From JAGOEF01 sp029564465 (GTDB taxonomy: Bacteria; Bacteroidota; Bacteroidia; Bacteroidales; ML635J-15), in contig JAKQPY010000154.1 of assembly GCA_029564465.1 (NCBI GenBank), positions 11,941-75,940 of the forward strand: DNA of 64,000 nucleotides, read 5' to 3'. Shown one piece after another: positions 61,593 through 64,000 of the stretch (the first letter of the stretch is position 1; each line of letters starts with the position of its first letter). The translations under genes and the position numbers were made by a program. The notes under the pieces are model-generated. The model worked only from the letters and a program-made list of their open reading frames with translations, searched no databases and was not told where the DNA came from.

Positions 61593-63867
61593 TGCTTCTG
61601 TTTTTCTCGAAAACATTCAAAAAGTTGGAAAAGTAGCCAGCGAAAAAATAAACAAAGGTCTGGAAGAAGATACTCAAATAATTGTTGACAATCTTAAAAT
61701 GTATTTCTTGCAAATCATTGACTTAAAAACTTCGAACCCAGCAAAATTCAAATCATTGTTAGTTCGTCCTCGGTTTAAAAAACTTGCAGACCCTGAAAAT
61801 ATTCCTTTTAACCTTTCCGAAGAGGATGATTTATCTTACGGAGGCATCCATGTATATTGCTCTGTTCTATTTAAAATTTTCAAAGAAGCTTACGAAAACG
61901 AATTACTAAATACAGCTCAACATACAGTAACTACAATCGAGTCTATTTTAATTGAGCTCTTGAAAAAAGGTAAAGACTATCTGACTATCGCTCAATATTT
62001 TATTGATTCATTGCAGAGAATGAACATACGAATAAACCAATCGCCTTCTAAAATAACAGTAATAAATCATCATGTTGCATATAGTTGGTTTTTTCGGCTT
62101 GTCTTCAAGGATGATTTTGCAATAGACGGTATTGATATTGCAAAAATTACACTCTTTAGTTCTATTCGCGAAATAATTAATAATGACATTGACGATATTT
62201 TTATTTCTTTTGTTGAATATATTCATTTGGGGCATTATATGCCTGACTTCTCACTTATTCCTCAGTTAGATTTTAGAACAATTAACCATAGAGATCCGAA
62301 AGTAAGGGGCTACGAAAAATTAAGTAATGAGTTTATACATAATTCTTGTAAGGCTTTAATTTATTCGGATTATTTAGGTTCGCAAAAGAAATTAGAAGAA
62401 ATTAGAAATTCAATTAATGAATTGCCTGACATTGATGCTGCTGAAAAATTAACGCTAATTTCAAAGCATGAAGAATATGCAAAAAAAATGTTTAAATACA
62501 AATCACTACAACAAGTAGTGATTTGGTTAGGTACATATTGTGTTTACAAAAAGAAATATAAATTTATTTTAGAATTGTTTGATTTTAATCAACCGCATGA
62601 TTCTGCATCTACATGGACAAGTCAAGACATTAACCCTTTAGATTATGCTCAAATATTAACTTTATTTTTACGTAAGGATCAGCTTGAAAGTAATATTTGG
62701 TATCGATGGGATGGTCATTCAGACTACACTGTTTACCACAAAATCTATCTTGCTTTATTATTTGTAAACGCCGTTTTTCGCAATTCATTGCTACACGCAT
62801 GGCGTAATGAAATCGATATAAGGGATTTTATTAAAGATTGGAACACTGATGAAATTTCCAATTCAATTTATTACACTACAGAATTTCAAAATATTATTGG
62901 TAAAATAGCTAAAGAGGATTATTTTAAAAGTCAATTTAAGTTATATTCTGATTCTGCAACAAAGGCAATTGACATTCTTGATAGTTTTGTAAATATCTTT
63001 CAAACTGAATATAATTCTAAAAAAACAGTAGAAACTTTGCAACCGGATAAAATTCAATTGTTTTGTCAAACTGTTTCTAAATTTTATAGTAATGGCTGTT
63101 CAATTAAAAATATCATTAATTATTATAAAAATGTAATTAGTAGCGATGAAAATGTTGATAAAGAAAAGTGTCTTTTTAACTCTTCTCGTAATTCCATCCC
63201 AAGTAGTTTTTTTTCGCCTACACCTGGTACTATGTTTGTCGGTTTTGAACAAAACTTTGCAAAGCAATTAATTTTTAATGAAGATATTTATTTGACTAAA
63301 ATTCTTGTTAATTCTTGCAAAATTTCTGAAGAAAAAATTGATCAATCAACTATTGTTAACTTCATTGAAGAACATGGTGTTTCTGAGAATAGTGTACTAA
63401 TATTTGTTAATATTTTCCCTGAATATGAAATTTTTAACTCAAAAACAGAGTTCACGCCTCGTGAAAATATTACAAATAATAAATTATTAGAAATTTTTGA
63501 GTTCGTTGGCAAATATAAAAATGCAGATGTTTTTTACATTACTGACAATAGAACTAAACGTAATGTTATTTTCCTTAATAGATCTTTGGAATCAGGGCTT
63601 GGTACTATTCAAATGTTTAAATTAAATGTCAGCGAGGACTTTATAAGTGAAAGCAACCTTTATTTTAGGATTATAAAGTATGCTGAAAACCCCTCTTTAA
63701 AAGAAGACATTTTAAATCACCCACCTCTGTGGTTAATTCAAAATAAACCTAAAGCCATTGAGCTCAGTAACTACATTGACACACTTGTTAATATTGAAAT
63801 AAAATACCTGCTTAAATACGATTTACCTAAAGATTTTGAAGGTTGGTTCATTCCACTAGATAATTAG
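61585..63867 (+). CDS. Large unknown protein, partner of the membrane protein
   Basis: This 760-residue protein is mostly helical with very AT-rich codon use (many Ile, Lys, Asn, Phe). It has no signal peptide or obvious membrane helix. The N-terminal 60 residues (GKVASEKINKGLEEDTQIIV) look like a helical interaction region. The middle resembles a helical-repeat array, and the last 200 residues look alpha/beta (SVLIFVNIFPEYEIFNSKTE, NADVFYITDNRTKRNVIFLN). I recognise no catalytic motif. It may be the effector or sensor of a two-gene system with the preceding membrane protein. Confidence 0.7.
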   Translation: MDNASVFLENIQKVGKVASEKINKGLEEDTQIIVDNLKMYFLQIIDLKTSNPAKFKSLLVRPRFKKLADPENIPFNLSEEDDLSYGGIHVYCSVLFKIFKEAYENELLNTAQHTVTTIESILIELLKKGKDYLTIAQYFIDSLQRMNIRINQSPSKITVINHHVAYSWFFRLVFKDDFAIDGIDIAKITLFSSIREIINNDIDDIFISFVEYIHLGHYMPDFSLIPQLDFRTINHRDPKVRGYEKLSNEFIHNSCKALIYSDYLGSQKKLEEIRNSINELPDIDAAEKLTLISKHEEYAKKMFKYKSLQQVVIWLGTYCVYKKKYKFILELFDFNQPHDSASTWTSQDINPLDYAQILTLFLRKDQLESNIWYRWDGHSDYTVYHKIYLALLFVNAVFRNSLLHAWRNEIDIRDFIKDWNTDEISNSIYYTTEFQNIIGKIAKEDYFKSQFKLYSDSATKAIDILDSFVNIFQTEYNSKKTVETLQPDKIQLFCQTVSKFYSNGCSIKNIINYYKNVISSDENVDKEKCLFNSSRNSIPSSFFSPTPGTMFVGFEQNFAKQLIFNEDIYLTKILVNSCKISEEKIDQSTIVNFIEEHGVSENSVLIFVNIFPEYEIFNSKTEFTPRENITNNKLLEIFEFVGKYKNADVFYITDNRTKRNVIFLNRSLESGLGTIQMFKLNVSEDFISESNLYFRIIKYAENPSLKEDILNHPPLWLIQNKPKAIELSNYIDTLVNIEIKYLLKYDLPKDFEGWFIPLDN

Positions 63868-63891
63868 TCAATCCTTAAATTAAGTCTAACC

Positions 63892-63933
63892 TGTTGATAA
63901 TCAACAACAAAATGTTGATAAAGCGTTGGATAA
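63892..63933. repeat. Cluster of DnaA-box-like repeats
   Basis: TGTTGATAA occurs at 63892-63900 and 63913-63921 and GTTGGATAA at 63925-63933. The complement TTATCAACA differs at one position from the DnaA box TTATCCACA. The first copy is part of a perfect 15-bp odd palindrome (TGTTGATAATCAACA). It lies just downstream of the 760-residue gene. Confidence 0.5.
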
Positions 63934-63986
63934 TAGGGTTTTAAATTGCAAGGTTTTTTGTACTTTAGTGAAAAAGCTTGCAAAAA

Positions 63987-64000
63987 ATGAAAGGGAAACT
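63987..64000 (+). other. Possible start of the next gene, cut by the window edge
   Basis: An ATG at 63987 opens MKGK and runs off the edge. A promoter-like TACTTTAG (63961-63968, one mismatch to TAnnTTTG) lies about 20 bases upstream, which makes a start here plausible. Nothing can be said about the product. Confidence 0.25.

Overview
The window is from an uncultured-type member of the Bacteroidota, most likely an anaerobic or microaerophilic Bacteroidales relative. Several secreted proteins carry type IX secretion system (T9SS) C-terminal sorting domains, and the promoters match the Bacteroidota consensus (TTG, about 19 nt, then TAnnTTTG). A sodium-pumping methylmalonyl-CoA decarboxylase operon, a rubrerythrin and a CTnDOT-like tyrosine recombinase fit the same picture. 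All assignments come from reading the sequence; no database search was run.

Chromosomal part (1 to about 49,080). It opens with two T9SS-secreted proteases (papain-like, then M43 metalloprotease), followed by purC-phoH on the minus strand and a SAM hydrolase plus a PagL-like outer-membrane lipid A deacylase on the plus strand. A minus-strand operon at 16264-11760 (epimerase, carboxyltransferase, gamma subunit, biotin carrier, beta subunit) encodes the step from methylmalonyl-CoA to propionyl-CoA that drives Na+ export. A second gamma-type subunit lies beyond its terminator. Next is a compact plus-strand locus: an ECF sigma factor, an overlapping single-pass membrane protein with an anti-sigma-like N-terminus and a type B T9SS domain at its C-terminus, a small secreted protein and a 2782-residue adhesin with about 24 SprB-type repeats. 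After rubrerythrin, murB and a glycosyltransferase come two unknown membrane proteins and two tandem minus-strand nSTAND-type NTPase/WD40 paralogues. Their NTPase halves are nearly identical and their sensor halves differ. A four-helix-bundle protein and a HEPN-motif protein lie next to them. The rest is housekeeping: an RRM protein, a PASTA/T9SS/RluD/lipoprotein operon, a PI-PLC-like protein and a surface lipoprotein.

Integrated element (about 49,127 to beyond 64,000). The 3' half of a tRNA-Met(CAT) gene, cut exactly at the 5' edge of the anticodon stem, abuts a tyrosine recombinase gene. I read this as one end of an integrative element; the intact tRNA should lie beyond the right edge. The element carries the integrase with direct repeats in front, an unknown protein, two small helix-turn-helix proteins behind a palindromic operator-like region, and a VirE-N/DUF3987 primase-like protein. 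AT-rich cargo follows: a RapA/DrmD-like SNF2 helicase, a beta-helix-like membrane protein, an Abi-like HEPN protein, and a translationally coupled membrane protein plus 760-residue unknown protein. The cargo looks like a phage-defence or genome-conflict module.

The best candidates for something undescribed are (1) the sigma/anti-sigma-like/T9SS-domain/adhesin locus, which could couple T9SS status to adhesin expression; (2) the tandem STAND-WD40 pair with a HEPN neighbour; and (3) the cargo of the integrated element, above all the coupled gene pair at 61,002-63,867.
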